DNA of 41,085 nucleotides from Bacillota bacterium (GTDB lineage Bacteria > Bacillota > Clostridia > Christensenellales > Aristaeellaceae), in contig JAEZQK010000089.1 in the NCBI GenBank assembly GCA_023413135.1, forward strand, positions 1-41,085. Direction: 5' to 3'. The notes under the pieces were generated by a model. That model saw only the letters and a list, made by a program, of their open reading frames with translations. It searched no databases and had not been told where the DNA came from. The position numbers were made by a program, and so were the translations under genes. Shown piece by piece: positions 22,824 through 30,782 of this stretch; position 1 is the stretch's first letter, and each line of letters opens with the position of its first letter.

Positions 22824-24627
22824 TTTGGAAACCATCCTTCAAAAGCGTCTTGTGCACGCTTACGGGGCCAACGCCCAGGTTCACGATGCGGTACGGCCCG
22901 AAATCAGCCGGGACCACCGCGATCTCCAGGTAATCAATGGCATAGCACCTGCTTGGATCGCAAAGGGATTCCACCCGCACGCGCTCGCCCTCGGTCAGCG
23001 CCAGCACATGGAAAAGCCCGTTGGTGTCGTCTTGAATCTCCTTTTCAAACTTCAGCGAGCGAAGCGAAAAGTATAAAAGGTCATGTTCCCCGACCACCGT
23101 CTCCTTCCAGCCCGCGGCTTCCCGCAGAACGCCGCCGTGGTTCACCAGGTTGTCCTGCACCCACCTGGCGGTGCGCTCGGCCTTGAGCACCTGCCGCCCC
23201 ATCTTCAAATGGATAGGCCGGGGCAGCCCCGTTTGGGGATCGATCCTCTGATAGTCGTACAGCTTGTAGGTGTAGCTGCCTACTGTGAGGCTGCCGATCT
23301 CCAGGATCACCTGGTTCTGGCCGGAGGCATGGATCGTGCCGGCCGGGATCATTACCTGGGTGCCGGGCCTGGATTCCACAGCGTGTACATACTGCCGGTA
23401 ATCCATCTGCTCGCCTGTCGCCTGGGCACGTTCCGCAGCGTCCAGAAATTTCCCGCAGCTATCTGCCTCCTGAAAGCCGAGGTATGTTTTGGCATCCTCC
23501 CCCGCCACACATACGTAATAGCTTTCATCCTGGCGGCCCAGCTCCCTGTGGTTGCCCACCACATAGTCCGCATCCGGATGACATTGGATGGACATGTTGC
23601 CGCTGGAATGGAAGGTATCGTCATAATTGAAGCGGATGGGGAAATACCCGCCGAATGCCTCGAAGGCCTTTTTGCCCAGCAGCTTTTCGCCCTGCTGCTG
23701 CACGAAGGTGAAAAAGGGCACCTCCAGCTGCTTGCCGTCCATGTCCGCTACCAGCGACACTTCCATGGGGATCATGTCAAAGATCCAGGCACAGTTGCGC
23801 ATGGCGTCCGGAAGGCCGCGCAGGCGCTTGATGTAGAAGCCGCCCCACACGCCCTCCAGGTATACCGGGCGGCAGCGGAATGGATTCCTGCGCAGCGCGT
23901 CAAAGAGAACGCAAAGCTTGCTATAGGGGATGAGCGTCATGTTGTCCGGGTCGTCGGCGGAGATATAATAATCCAGCCGGCCTTCCTTGAGCAGCGACCA
24001 GCGGGTCTCCAGCGCCAATTCAAAGTCTACATAATAATTGCGGCGCATCATGGCGCCATAGGGCAGCGCGGCTTCCTCCCCCAGGTTGCGGGCCCGGCCA
24101 TGCTTGAAATTGATGGCCGCCTGGCGCGGGGTGATGTCAGCCCATACGCGAAGGCCGTATGCATCGCGAAGCTCTTTGCACAGCGCGCCCTCGCCGATGA
24201 CCGCCACGATGCCGGGCTTTGCAAGCTCGGCTTTGATGGCCGAGACCTTTTTAACATCCTGGATATCAGCGTATTCCCCGCCAAAGCGCTTGCCGTAGAG
24301 CAGCACGGGATCGATCTCCCTGTCCTCGGGCAGGCAATCTGCGATCTTTTCCCTGATCTCCCGGCCGGATAAAAGTAAGGAGCGGGCGTCCACGATTTTT
24401 GCGTCCCTGCCAAGCTGCTGGCTTAAGACCTGCGCCAGAGCGGAAAACTGCATGCCGGGGTATCCGTCGATGCCGATCTTTTCTTTTCCGTCCTTGGCCA
24501 GCCTGACGATGGCCTTTGCCGTGGCGATAATGCCCTGGGTCAGGGATTCCTTCACGCCTTCCCCCGGCTGAACGGGGTTCACCGCTTTGGGATCCAAGTA
24601 GGGAAACGGATGGAACATAAAGCTCAA
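22816..24627 (-). CDS. Phosphomannose-isomerase-like protein fused to a degenerate kinase-like domain
   Basis: The 603-residue protein has two parts. Residues 1-200 resemble a uridine-kinase-type P-loop fold, but the loop reads IGIDGYPGMQFSALAQVL (51-68) and lacks the GKS/T needed to bind ATP. Residues 240-603 resemble class I mannose-6-phosphate isomerase, a cupin metalloenzyme: SIQCHPDADYV supplies metal ligands Gln348 and His350, and IPAGTIHASGQNQVILEIG near 430 supplies the second His and Glu positions. The C-terminal half probably converts an aldose phosphate to a ketose phosphate, or binds a sugar. The pairing with a ROK kinase and an AraA-like isomerase supports sugar catabolism. The role of the dead kinase-like part is unknown. 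Confidence 0.8.
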   Translation of the reverse strand: MSFMFHPFPYLDPKAVNPVQPGEGVKESLTQGIIATAKAIVRLAKDGKEKIGIDGYPGMQFSALAQVLSQQLGRDAKIVDARSLLLSGREIREKIADCLPEDREIDPVLLYGKRFGGEYADIQDVKKVSAIKAELAKPGIVAVIGEGALCKELRDAYGLRVWADITPRQAAINFKHGRARNLGEEAALPYGAMMRRNYYVDFELALETRWSLLKEGRLDYYISADDPDNMTLIPYSKLCVLFDALRRNPFRCRPVYLEGVWGGFYIKRLRGLPDAMRNCAWIFDMIPMEVSLVADMDGKQLEVPFFTFVQQQGEKLLGKKAFEAFGGYFPIRFNYDDTFHSSGNMSIQCHPDADYVVGNHRELGRQDESYYVCVAGEDAKTYLGFQEADSCGKFLDAAERAQATGEQMDYRQYVHAVESRPGTQVMIPAGTIHASGQNQVILEIGSLTVGSYTYKLYDYQRIDPQTGLPRPIHLKMGRQVLKAERTARWVQDNLVNHGGVLREAAGWKETVVGEHDLLYFSLRSLKFEKEIQDDTNGLFHVLALTEGERVRVESLCDPSRCYAIDYLEIAVVPADFGPYRIVNLGVGPVSVHKTLLKDGFQNA

Positions 24628-24650
24628 GAGGCGTTCCTCTCTTTCGTCTA

Positions 24651-26066
24651 TTAATTGAATTTGACAAAATCACCGAAGGTGATGAACAGGGGATAATCCC
24701 GGATGGGCAGATTGCGAAGGAGGGCGCAGTTGGCGCTTTGCTTTTCCACCATGCTCTCCGGCAGCGCATACACCGCGCCGTCCAGGGGGTCGATCAGGTG
24801 GATGGCACCCTTTTGGCCGGCGATCTGGAAGGATACGGTGGATTCAAACTCTGTGGTCAAAAGGTCCGCCGGATGCCAGTAGGCAAAGGCCGTGCTGCCG
24901 TTTTCGCGCCTGAACCCCGCGCGGAACATGTGAAGGTCGTAATAATCCTCCCCCAGCAGCCGGGCGGAGGGCAGCTTTTGCATCATCACAGGCAGCGAAA
25001 CAACCTCCGGCGAACCGGCCATCAAAGCGCACAGGTTTGCAAGCGCAAAATAGGAGGGCTTGGGCGTATATTCGCCGCTGGCAAAGCCGTTTTCGTCAAA
25101 GTCCGCGCCAAGTACGCCGAAGTAGCCGTAATCCAGGTAGCTGGATGTATCGCCTGTGACACCATTCAGCGCCTCGATCATGTCCATGCAGGAAAAATAG
25201 CTGGTAAATTCCACGCCGCATAAAAGGTCCGCCACCCCATGGCGTAAAAGCTGCTTGGCCTGCCGCTTGGGCGTCCAGGCCGCGCCTTTCATGGCGCCGG
25301 CGCCGCGGCTTGAGGACTGGGAGCCGGATTCGCCCTGGATAATCCCGATCCGGGGGTTATAGCTATGGCACAGCGCCCGAAGGGAATCCACACGCTCTTT
25401 CAGCGTCACCTCGGTGGGCGTGTATTCGTGGAAGGTGAGGGCGTCGATACACTCCGCCATCCCGGCGGCAAGCGCGTCGTCCACAAACTTCAAGTCCCGC
25501 AGACAGATGACGCCGCCAAACACCCGGGCGTTGGGATCGGCCCTTTTCACCGCCTCGGCGGTATCGCACACGAAGCGGCCGTATTCTGCGCCATCCGGCC
25601 CTTTCTTCCAGCACCACTTGCCGTCCGGCTCGTTCCACACCTCATAGCAGGACACCTTGCCGGCACAATGGGATACAAGCGCGTACACGTAAGCCTGCCA
25701 TGCCTTGAGGGCTTCCTCGCTGTTGTTGGGCACGCAGCCCACCGCGCCGAAGTAATGATAGGCTTCGGGCGTGTACAGGCCATTGCCGTAGCACAGGTCG
25801 ATCCAGGGCGTCATGCCCCTTGCGCGCAGCTCATCCACAATGCGGTCCAGCCAGGCAAAATCATACACGCCCTTTTCCTTTTCGGTGCGCGCCCAGCCGC
25901 TTTGGATGCGCACCCACTTGACGCCGATGGCTGCCAGCTTGTCGTACGCTTTCTCGGGGTCAAATACGTTCCTGTCCAGCTTTTCAAAGCCGATGCCCAT
26001 GCGGGAGCATTTGATCTGCGAGGAGTTAAGCGGCGCTACGCGCCCGATCCGTTTCAGCCGTTCCAT
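24651..26066 (-). CDS. Clan GH-A glycoside hydrolase (GH39-like)
   Basis: The 471-residue enzyme has a TIM barrel of clan GH-A. The acid/base is Glu146 in YEVWNEPDG and the nucleophile is probably Glu246 in IIQGESGSQ, with HEY near 213-215 between them. After the barrel (about 25-340) comes a small beta domain. No signal peptide is present, so it acts on imported oligosaccharides. The layout resembles GH39 beta-xylosidases and related enzymes, but the exact family and sugar cannot be fixed. It lies 22 bp after the AraA-like isomerase gene and 23 bp before the isomerase-fusion gene, all in one transcription unit. The start at 26066 has a GGGGA site. Confidence 0.82.
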   Translation of the reverse strand: MERLKRIGRVAPLNSSQIKCSRMGIGFEKLDRNVFDPEKAYDKLAAIGVKWVRIQSGWARTEKEKGVYDFAWLDRIVDELRARGMTPWIDLCYGNGLYTPEAYHYFGAVGCVPNNSEEALKAWQAYVYALVSHCAGKVSCYEVWNEPDGKWCWKKGPDGAEYGRFVCDTAEAVKRADPNARVFGGVICLRDLKFVDDALAAGMAECIDALTFHEYTPTEVTLKERVDSLRALCHSYNPRIGIIQGESGSQSSSRGAGAMKGAAWTPKRQAKQLLRHGVADLLCGVEFTSYFSCMDMIEALNGVTGDTSSYLDYGYFGVLGADFDENGFASGEYTPKPSYFALANLCALMAGSPEVVSLPVMMQKLPSARLLGEDYYDLHMFRAGFRRENGSTAFAYWHPADLLTTEFESTVSFQIAGQKGAIHLIDPLDGAVYALPESMVEKQSANCALLRNLPIRDYPLFITFGDFVKFN

Positions 26067-26088
26067 AAAATCCCCCTATTATTAAGCA

Positions 26089-27519
26089 TTAAACATGATG
26101 GTAATCAAAGTCCAGCATCATGGAAAGGTCCGCCACGGCCTGCAAGCAGTCGCCGCCGGCGATACCGTAATGCTGCGTAACGCCGATGCGCAGCAGCTTT
26201 TCAAACAGCTCGGGACTGCTTTGGCCCACCGGGCGGAACAGCCCATGGGAGTAGGTGGCCAGAAAATGCTCGCAGGGCAGGCTGTCTACAAGCGTGGCCG
26301 CAAACATGAACCGGCCGTTGTGCTCGGAGCAATGGAGCATGGTTTTACGCCCCGGCGCGAACACGTGCCAGGCAAAGGGCGCGCCGGCATGCTTCCATGG
26401 CGACGTGGCAAACCGCACGTCGATGGATATCTTCGTCTTGCCCGCGGGGTCTGTATAATCGTTGGGCCCGGCATGGCCGGCCGCGAAGTTGCCGTTGGGA
26501 AGGTCGATATGGAACGGCTCGATAAAGTGCACATGGCCGCCGGTGAGCAGGTGCAGGATGTACGTGGCCAGGCCGCCGCCGATATCCCCTTCGGGAACGA
26601 CGATGGTGTCCACCTCCGGCCGGGTGGGATAAAAACCGGGGCGGAGCCCCACCTGTTGAAAGAGCACCGTATCGATGTCGTTTAATACCAGCAGGTCCAG
26701 CTTGTATTTGGCGGCCATCTGCTCCATGGCCATGCTGGCCCGGACGCTGGCCAGGAACTTATCCTCCCGAACGTTGTCAAGCACCTCAAAGCGGGAGGCG
26801 ATGTCCTTCATCACGCGTACGGCTTCCGCCTCGGGGATCTGTTCAATGGTGTCGGCAAGCTCCGCCACGGAAAGGAAGCGCAACTCGGGGCCTGCCTTCC
26901 GGAACACGTCGTAGGGGTGTACGTAGGTGCTCCACATGACCTCGTTATAGCAGGCCAGCAAACCAATGGTGCCGTTACGCAAAACGGCCCTTGCACGGGC
27001 GGCATTGCCGAACACCGCCGCGCGCTCCACGATCCGGCTCCAGGTACCTACGGTGGCCTCCAGCATGGGGCGATTGTAGTTTGCGTTGTTGCCGCTGGCC
27101 TCCTGCATGCCCACCAGCCCGCCGCAGCAAAGGTATTCGGTGAACTCGTCGCTGTCGTGGGTGTCCTTCAGGTTGATCTCATCCCGCATGCGGTGCGCGA
27201 ACAGGACAGGGATGGGGGGCATATCGCGCAGGAAGCGGTTCCAGGCGAAATCCTCGGCCCAGCTTAGATAAATGGCCAGCACATAATCCACCTTGTCGCG
27301 GATAAAGGCATCCATGGCGGAAATGACATCTTCCCTGGTAAATATAATGCCGGTAAAGGTGACATCCGCGATCTTTTCGCAATCGGCGCGCATCCACGCG
27401 GCTTCATGAAGCTTCCTTTTCAAATAGGTGCCCCGGGTGGTTCCCTCGCCCAGACGGCAAAAACGTTCCGCCCCGAACAATAACAGGCCCATCCTTGGTT
27501 TGCGAAGCTGCTTTTGCAA
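26089..27519 (-). CDS. L-arabinose/L-fucose isomerase-fold protein
   Basis: This 476-residue protein fits the FucI/AraA isomerase fold, which interconverts aldoses and ketoses with a Mn2+ centre. Glu310 (VVPEGDIGG), Glu334 (HFIEPFH), His349 (AAGHAGP) and His450 (TQHYGIAGGD) fall almost exactly where E. coli AraA has its metal ligands (Glu306, Glu333, His350, His450 from memory). The overall sequence is otherwise quite divergent, so it may act on another sugar. It is the first gene behind the consensus promoter at 27637-27665. The start is a TTG at 27519 with a GGAGGGAG site 4-7 bases upstream; an ATG at 27492 lacks one. Confidence 0.8.
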   Translation of the reverse strand: MQKQLRKPRMGLLLFGAERFCRLGEGTTRGTYLKRKLHEAAWMRADCEKIADVTFTGIIFTREDVISAMDAFIRDKVDYVLAIYLSWAEDFAWNRFLRDMPPIPVLFAHRMRDEINLKDTHDSDEFTEYLCCGGLVGMQEASGNNANYNRPMLEATVGTWSRIVERAAVFGNAARARAVLRNGTIGLLACYNEVMWSTYVHPYDVFRKAGPELRFLSVAELADTIEQIPEAEAVRVMKDIASRFEVLDNVREDKFLASVRASMAMEQMAAKYKLDLLVLNDIDTVLFQQVGLRPGFYPTRPEVDTIVVPEGDIGGGLATYILHLLTGGHVHFIEPFHIDLPNGNFAAGHAGPNDYTDPAGKTKISIDVRFATSPWKHAGAPFAWHVFAPGRKTMLHCSEHNGRFMFAATLVDSLPCEHFLATYSHGLFRPVGQSSPELFEKLLRIGVTQHYGIAGGDCLQAVADLSMMLDFDYHHV

Positions 27520-27636
27520 GGCTCTCCCTCCAAGTTTCTTTTTAACGAATGAACATATATACGTGCCGGTTATCTATGGGAAAACAGTTGGCCGGCAAGT
27601 AAAATGCCCCATATCCGGCCCCCCTTTTGTAGGCTC

Positions 27637-27665
27637 ATCATACCCCAAATCCATTGCCCCGTCAA
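27637..27665 (-). promoter_or_regulatory. Promoter of the long minus-strand catabolic array
   Basis: On the minus strand TTGACG (27665-27660) and TATGAT (27642-27637) are separated by 17 bp. The 5' untranslated region would be about 110 bases before the isomerase gene. This is the only strong promoter found upstream of the array. Confidence 0.85.
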
Positions 27666-27696
27666 GTACTAATTCATGATATTTTCTAAATAGTAC
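27666..27696. promoter_or_regulatory. Spaced inverted repeat abutting the -35 box
   Basis: GTACTA (27666-27671) and TAGTAC (27691-27696) form a perfect inverted repeat whose half-site centres are 25 bp apart. One half touches the -35 box of the array promoter. Its position fits an activator or repressor site, for example for the RpiR regulator of the array; the binding protein is unknown. Confidence 0.5.
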
Positions 27697-27889
27697 GAAC
27701 TTGTTTTCATTTTTGATAAAGATAATACAGGATTCCTGCTTGTCCCGCAGAACACTACGAATGGAATATTTGATTTGCGATGCGGCGCAAAACGGCAAAA
27801 GCAGGCCGCCAAACCGATATTCCGGCCATATGCCTTATTCGTTCCGGATATACTTTTGATGCAAAGACTATAAAAGCGGGTTGAGCAGA

Positions 27890-28810
27890 ATGGTTGATGT
27901 TTGTTTGCCGGGCACGGGTGGCATGATTCCGCTTAAAAACCGATGGCTGACATGCTGTTTTATGGAGCATCAGGGAAAAGCGCTGTTGATCGACTGCGGC
28001 GAAGGCACGCAAATAGCGCTACGGGCAGCAGGCTGCAAGGTAAGCCGCCTTGAAATATTGCTGATCACCCATTACCACGCGGATCACATCGCGGGATTGC
28101 CCGGGCTTCTTTTAACGCTTGGCAACAGCCAGAAAACCACCCCGCTTACGATCATCGGCCCTCCCGGGCTAAGCCATGTGGTTTCCGCATTGATGATCAT
28201 CGCCCCGGCCCTCCCCTATCCTTTGGAACTGCTGGAGTGGCCGGCTGATGCGCCCACAGAAATGGAGACAGGGCAAATGCGGATTTCCGCACTGCCCCTT
28301 GAGCACTCCATGCCCTGCCTTGGGTACCGTATCGCCTTTCAAAGAAAGCCCATTTTCAATCCTGAAAAAGCAAGGGCGCTGAACATCCCCCCAAAGCTGT
28401 TCCAAACCCTTCATGTAGGGCAGCCTGTTATGCTTGAAGACGGCCGGTTCATTGAACCGCACATGGTTCTGGACGGCATGCGCGACCCTATTCAAATCTG
28501 CTACTGCACCGACACCAGGTATACGGACAGGCTCATCGATTTTGCCCGGGATGCGGACCTGCTCATCAGCGAGGGCATGCACGGCGATAAAGCCTTGCGT
28601 GCGAAAATGGAAGAGAAGGGGCACATGCTGTTTAACGACAGCGCCCTTTTGGCCAGGGAAGCCCGCGCAAAGCGCCTGTGGCTGACCCATTACAGCCCCG
28701 CGCTTCTGGACCCGGCGGCGTATCTGGAATATGCAAAAACCATCTTTCCGGATGCTGTGGCCGCCGAAGATGGCATGCGCATCACCCTGGGGCAGAAGGA
28801 TCATGCATAA
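27890..28810 (+). CDS. RNase Z-like metallo-beta-lactamase-fold hydrolase
   Basis: The 306-residue protein has the metallo-beta-lactamase fold with the zinc motif HYHADH at residues 61-66, preceded by LLIDCGEGTQ near 32-41. Downstream are LEHSMPCLGYRI near 139, CYCTDTRYTD near 204, LLISEGMH and a C-terminal LWLTHYSPALL. These stretches and their order match RNase Z, which trims the 3' end of tRNA precursors, but the match to the exosite arm is not obvious, so a related phosphodiesterase is possible. A TTG at 27881 would add three residues; neither start has a good ribosome site. It stands alone on the plus strand and ends at a two-way terminator. Confidence 0.78.
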   Translation: MVDVCLPGTGGMIPLKNRWLTCCFMEHQGKALLIDCGEGTQIALRAAGCKVSRLEILLITHYHADHIAGLPGLLLTLGNSQKTTPLTIIGPPGLSHVVSALMIIAPALPYPLELLEWPADAPTEMETGQMRISALPLEHSMPCLGYRIAFQRKPIFNPEKARALNIPPKLFQTLHVGQPVMLEDGRFIEPHMVLDGMRDPIQICYCTDTRYTDRLIDFARDADLLISEGMHGDKALRAKMEEKGHMLFNDSALLAREARAKRLWLTHYSPALLDPAAYLEYAKTIFPDAVAAEDGMRITLGQKDHA

Positions 28811-28823
28811 TGCCGTATATATG

Positions 28824-28858
28824 CAGCAAAAGCCGCTTTTGTAAGGCGGCTTTTGCTG
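28824..28858. terminator. Bidirectional terminator
   Basis: CAGCAAAAGCCGC (28824-28836) and GCGGCTTTTGCTG (28846-28858) form a perfect 13-bp stem between the convergent RNase Z-like gene and the permease gene. The stem carries AAAA/TTTT near each base, so it can serve transcripts from both sides. Confidence 0.85.
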
Positions 28859-28871
28859 TAACAATATGCAT

Positions 28872-29789
28872 TCATTCCTTGATGGACCCGATCATAATCC
28901 CATGCACAAAATACTTTTGCAAAAAGGGATATACGCACAAAATTGGCACCGTGGCCACCATGACCGCAGCCATTTTCAGGCTTTCCGAAGGGATGGCCTG
29001 CTTTGCCGCAGCCCGAAGGTCAATGGCTCCCCGGCTGTTCATGGCGGCGCTGGAATTGAGTATTTCCCGCAAAAGGTACTGCAGCGTAAACAGCTTTTCG
29101 TTGCGGGTGATAAACAGCATGCAGGCATACCATTCGTTCCAGTAACCCACGGCCAAGTATACGATCATGGTGGCGATAATGGGCATGGACATGGGCAGGA
29201 TGATGCGGAAGAACACCGTAAAGTCGTTCGCCCCGTCGATCTTGGCCGATTCCTCCAGGGATTCCGGGATAGACATGAAGGAATTGCGCATGATGATCAG
29301 GTTCCAGGTGGCAATGGTACCGGGGATGAACAAGGCAAAGAAGGTATCGGTCAGCCCAAGATTCTTGACCACCATGTACCAGGGGATCAGGCCGCCGTTC
29401 ACCAGCATGGTAAAGAATACAAAGAACATCAGGAACTTGCGGTAGGGCAGGTACTTCCTGGACAAGGCGTATGCGCCAAGGGATGTGAAGAACAGCGTGT
29501 TGAGGGTGCCAACCACCGTCAAAAGCGAGGTGGATTGAAGCGAGGTGGTAAACTTTTCGCTGGAGCCGAACAGGTACTGATAGTTGTACACCGTAAGCGT
29601 CGAAGGAAGAAACTGAAACCCCTTGGCGGCGATCTCCACCTCCGGGGTAAAGGAGGCGATGGCGATCAAAATAAACGGCGCGATAAACAGCGCGGACAAA
29701 GCAAGCATCAAAACGGTGTTGAAGATGCGAAAGGGCAGCGGAGCCGCCGTTGGCTCCACCCATCTGCTTCGGCGAAAAAGAGTCACCAT
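28872..29789 (-). CDS. CUT1 sugar permease, MalG/LplC type (second transporter)
   Basis: This 305-residue membrane protein has six predicted spanning segments and the EAA loop LEESAKIDGANDFTVFFRI then ILPMSMP near residue 195. It ends KYFVHGIMIGSIKE, the LplC-type C-terminus. The start overlaps the stop of the other permease gene by seven bases, so translation is probably coupled. It is the last gene of the second transporter operon and ends next to the two-way terminator. Confidence 0.92.
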   Translation of the reverse strand: MVTLFRRSRWVEPTAAPLPFRIFNTVLMLALSALFIAPFILIAIASFTPEVEIAAKGFQFLPSTLTVYNYQYLFGSSEKFTTSLQSTSLLTVVGTLNTLFFTSLGAYALSRKYLPYRKFLMFFVFFTMLVNGGLIPWYMVVKNLGLTDTFFALFIPGTIATWNLIIMRNSFMSIPESLEESAKIDGANDFTVFFRIILPMSMPIIATMIVYLAVGYWNEWYACMLFITRNEKLFTLQYLLREILNSSAAMNSRGAIDLRAAAKQAIPSESLKMAAVMVATVPILCVYPFLQKYFVHGIMIGSIKE

Positions 29790-30700
29790 ACGCCATACTC
29801 ACCCGCCTTGTTTGCAATCTTGTTGGTGATGACCACCAATAAAAAGCTGATTCCGGACTGGAAGATGCCCATGGCCGTGGCAAGAGAAAACTGGTTGTTC
29901 TGCAAGCCCCTGCGGTAAATGGAAAAGTCCAGCACGTCCACGGTCTTGTAAAGGGGTGTGTTGGCGCCCACCAGGGAATAAATCTGCTGAAAGTTGCCGT
30001 TCATCATGCCGCCCATGCTTAAAATGAACATGACGATAATGGTGGGCAGTATGCTTGGCAGGGTGATATACAATATCTGCTTCAGGCGGCCGGCGCCATC
30101 GATGACGGCAGCCTCGTACATTTCCGTGTTAATGTTGGCAATGGCGGCCAGGTACAGGATCGAACCAAAGCCTACCGACTTCCAGATGTCGGTCAACACC
30201 AGCAGGCCCCGCCACAGGTCGGGACGGATATACCACTTGGGCGGCGCAATGCCGACGCTTGACAAGAACGTGTTCAGCAGGCCGTAATTGCCGTTGATCA
30301 GGGAATACAAGATAGCGCTGATAATCACCCAGGATACAAAGTGCGGCAGGTAGGAGATGGTTTGCACCGTGCGCTTGAACCTTTTGCCCCTGATTTCATT
30401 GAGAAGCAATGCAAACAGGATGGGCATGGGAAAGCCGACCAGTATTTTATAGATGTTGATGACCACGGTATTGGTCACCAGCCTTGAAAAATCGGGCAGG
30501 GAAAAAAGCGTTTTGAAATTTTGCCAGCCCACATAGGCACTTCCTTCGAAGCCTTTCCAGGGGATGTAATTAAAAAAAGCCATCCGAAGGCCCCAAAGCG
30601 GCGTATAATTGAAGATCAGCAAAAAGGCTGCCGTTGGCAGGAACATCAGGTACAGCAGCTTATGCTTTTTGATATTGTAAAAAAAGCCGTGCGTCTTCAT
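29783..30700 (-). CDS. CUT1 sugar permease, MalF/LplB type (second transporter)
   Basis: The 305-residue permease begins MKTHGFFYNIKKHKLLYL and has six predicted transmembrane segments. The EAA loop reads MYEAAVIDGAGRLKQILYI followed by TLPSILP near residue 205. TISYLPHFVSWVIIS near 118 marks the LplB subgroup. The ATG at 30700 has AAAGGGG upstream; a longer open frame continues into the binding-protein gene and is rejected because its extra residues look like no permease. The gene follows the binding-protein gene after a hairpin. Confidence 0.92.
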   Translation of the reverse strand: MKTHGFFYNIKKHKLLYLMFLPTAAFLLIFNYTPLWGLRMAFFNYIPWKGFEGSAYVGWQNFKTLFSLPDFSRLVTNTVVINIYKILVGFPMPILFALLLNEIRGKRFKRTVQTISYLPHFVSWVIISAILYSLINGNYGLLNTFLSSVGIAPPKWYIRPDLWRGLLVLTDIWKSVGFGSILYLAAIANINTEMYEAAVIDGAGRLKQILYITLPSILPTIIVMFILSMGGMMNGNFQQIYSLVGANTPLYKTVDVLDFSIYRRGLQNNQFSLATAMGIFQSGISFLLVVITNKIANKAGEYGVW

Positions 30701-30736
30701 GGGCGACCCCTTTCTTTGCCCGCATGGAGGAAGGCA

Positions 30737-30768
30737 GGAGAGGAAGGAAACAGCCTTCCTTCCCCTCC
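30737..30768 (-). other. Intercistronic hairpin between binding-protein and permease genes
   Basis: GGAGAGGAAGGAA (30737-30749) and TTCCTTCCCCTCC (30756-30768) form a 13-bp stem, with one G-U pair in the minus-strand RNA. It lacks a T-run. Such hairpins often protect the mRNA of the highly expressed binding protein, as in maltose operons; that role is inferred. Confidence 0.6.
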
Positions 30769-30782
30769 CGCTGTTTGCATAT

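Larger units (their letters stand above)
27520..27889. other. Divergent intergenic region
   Basis: About 370 bp separate the divergent isomerase operon and RNase Z-like gene. It carries the operon promoter (27637-27665) and a spaced inverted repeat just upstream of it (27666-27696). No convincing promoter was found for the plus-strand gene. Confidence 0.55.

Noticed and set aside
23083..24372. 429-codon open frame antisense to the isomerase-fusion gene
   Set aside because: It is a shadow of the minus-strand gene with no motif or ribosome site of its own.
10012..27519. Complete MurNAc degradation locus
   Set aside because: Neither a murQ-type etherase nor a nagA/nagB gene is present, so only a partial and inferred link is reported.
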